This document shows positions 34,262 to 35,041 of a stretch of DNA of 35,041 nucleotides, piece after piece (positions within the stretch are counted from its first letter, which is position 1; each line of letters begins with the position of its first letter). A program made the position numbers and the translations under genes. The notes beneath the pieces were generated by a model that was not told the DNA's origin, made no database searches, and saw only the letters and a program-made list of their open reading frames with translations. The DNA comes from JBIKWM01 sp044356305 (GTDB lineage: Bacteria; Bacteroidota; Bacteroidia; UBA10329), in assembly GCA_044356305.1 (NCBI GenBank), contig JBIKWM010000033.1:1-35041 (forward strand), in the 5' to 3' direction.

Positions 34262-34541
34262 CCCCCTCTAATCGATAAGAAATGGATGTATGGGACTTGA
34301 TCCCGCAGGTGCCCGCGGCCCATTACAACCGCAACAAGGCCCGCACGGCCGCTGATCAGATAATTGTTGACCTTTGGTGAACTGATACGCTGGGGAGGCA
34401 TGAGAAGACAGGCTACTGGGTGGGCTGGAGCCCACCGAGTAACTGGCGCGAGGGAAAGACCCTCGCCCGGGCACACCGCCCAGGTTGGCGCGGGCAGGGT
34501 ATCGGGACCGGCAGGCTGGCGGATCGGAAACCGATGAGCAG
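34262..34541. other. Gene-free stretch with a cluster of hairpins
   Basis: No ORF here looks coding. Three close hairpins are visible: ACT-G-GGTGGGCT / AGCCCACC-G-AGT (34415-34440), GCGAGGG-AAAGA-CCCTCGC (34448-34466) and ATCGG-AAA-CCGAT (34523-34535). They could be part of a structured RNA; I do not recognise a known class. Confidence 0.4.
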
Positions 34542-34740
34542 TATGGCCAAGGGTGGGGCCTGTATGGGCTGACCTGAGTTGAATATGCCTCGACCGAAAT
34601 GAATTATGCCTCGACCTAAGTTAATTATGCCTCGACCTATGACAATTATGCCTCGGCATATGTCCATTATGTTTCGACCTGAGAGTGTTATGCCTTGACC
34701 GGTATGCGTTATGCCCTGACGGGTAAGTGTTATGGTCGGG
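34542..34740. repeat. Array 3: ten units at exact 21-bp spacing
   Basis: TATG recurs every 21 bp at 34542, 34563, 34584, 34605, 34626, 34647, 34668, 34689, 34710 and 34731. The central units follow AATTATGCCTCGACC. CGA at the sixth-to-eighth base after ATG changes to TGA in outer units. The minus-strand frame reads heptads RGIIVIG, RGIINLG and RGIIHFG, and the plus frame R-P-x-x-I-M-P with in-frame stops. Confidence 0.85.
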
Positions 34741-35041
34741 AATGAGAGAAGGTGGGGGAGGGAAGAATTACGAATGAGGAATTAGGAATTGAAAATGAGG
34801 AGGCGGTGGTGGGAAATGGGGGGGTTATGTGCCGAAGAGACACGAGATTAACCGCAAATGGCGCGGAGGGAGAGACGCAATGGGCGGGGAGATGAAGAAT
34901 ATGTATTGTCGCGGTGGGCGATTGGCAGACTGAGGAGGATTTGCAACCTGAAGGTTGAGGAGTGTTTGCCACAGAAACACTGAATGCACTGAATGCACTG
35001 GAAGGAGAGTTTTTGCCGCAGATTCGCAGATTTAGGAGGAT
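34741..35041. other. Gene-free end of window with degenerate simple repeats
   Basis: Purine-rich, low-complexity sequence. Short tandem pieces include GAATTA/GAATGA/GAATTAGGAATTG near 34767-34790, CTGAATGCAC twice at 34980-35000, and CGCAGATT twice at 35017-35032. AACCT-GA-AGGTT at 34945 is a small hairpin. Such sequence is common between genes in environmental Bacteroidota. No gene seen. Confidence 0.5.

Noticed and set aside
34283..34340. tRNA-like segment (GGGATCAAGTCCC on the minus strand)
   Set aside because: It resembles a T-arm but the stem fails after 3 bp and no acceptor or anticodon arm can be folded.
34448..34500. RNase P-like motif (GAGGGAAAGACCC)
   Set aside because: It only loosely resembles the GAGGAAAGTCC core, and the other conserved regions of RNase P RNA are missing.
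33862..34740. CRISPR array
   Set aside because: Units have no constant repeat/variable spacer division of the right size (21-bp period is too short), and no cas gene is present.

Overview
The window looks like a chromosomal segment from a member of the Bacteroidota, probably a Flavobacteriales-like or related environmental lineage. The support is: two secreted proteins with type IX secretion (T9SS) C-terminal sorting domains, a SusC-like TonB-dependent receptor with an N-terminal carboxypeptidase-regulatory-like domain, a stand-alone DUF1987/SiaC-type protein, a Bacteroidota-style RecQ, weak Shine-Dalgarno sites, and several exact matches to the Bacteroidota -7 promoter box TAnnTTTG close to start codons. 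There are no rRNA, tRNA, phage, transposase or CRISPR genes that I can support.

Layout. 1-3.6 kb (minus): a truncated collagen-like Gly-X-Y protein with long near-identical DNA repeats, preceded by a T9SS-sorted adhesin-like protein. 3.8-8.2 kb (plus): a membrane-anchored metallophosphoesterase, a penicillin-acylase-type Ntn-hydrolase and an M48 lipoprotein metalloprotease. 8.2-10.9 kb (minus): a DUF2892 membrane protein and RecQ with a strong terminator. 11.1-16.3 kb: a glycan or surface-modification cluster with a GT2 glycosyltransferase, a sulfotransferase-like protein, a TMTC-like membrane protein with TPRs and a second GT-C-like membrane protein. 16.3-20.5 kb (minus): a run of six genes, ArsR-type regulator, TauE/SafE permease, MBL-fold/double-rhodanese protein, thioredoxin, DciA-like protein and CtlX-like hydrolase. 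The first four form a plausible reactive-sulfur module, with an inverted-repeat operator beside the first gene. 20.7-22.6 kb (plus): a secreted M43 metalloprotease with FN3, PPC and T9SS domains and a strong terminator.

22.7-23.5 kb holds two copies of a roughly 230-255-bp structured repeat whose differences preserve base pairing. 23.6-27.3 kb (minus): a RetSat/CrtISO-like flavoprotein, 6-phosphofructokinase and a SiaC-like protein translationally coupled to it. 27.4-33.8 kb (plus): TonB-dependent receptor, a secreted unknown, a Crp/Fnr regulator with terminator, ribF (TTG start), a leucine-rich-repeat protein and a small secreted unknown.

The most unusual signal is non-genic. Three intergenic arrays (25440-25733, 33862-34050, 34542-34740), plus a shorter fourth (34136-34261), keep an exact 21-bp spacing of a short anchor motif while the rest of each unit is highly divergent. 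Three of them can be aligned to a common plus-strand pattern ATTATG-N3-CG. They run through stop codons, so a simple protein-coding explanation is not enough. They are the best candidate here for an undescribed element. The last 1.27 kb of the window has no gene I can support and is made of these arrays, hairpins and degenerate simple repeats.
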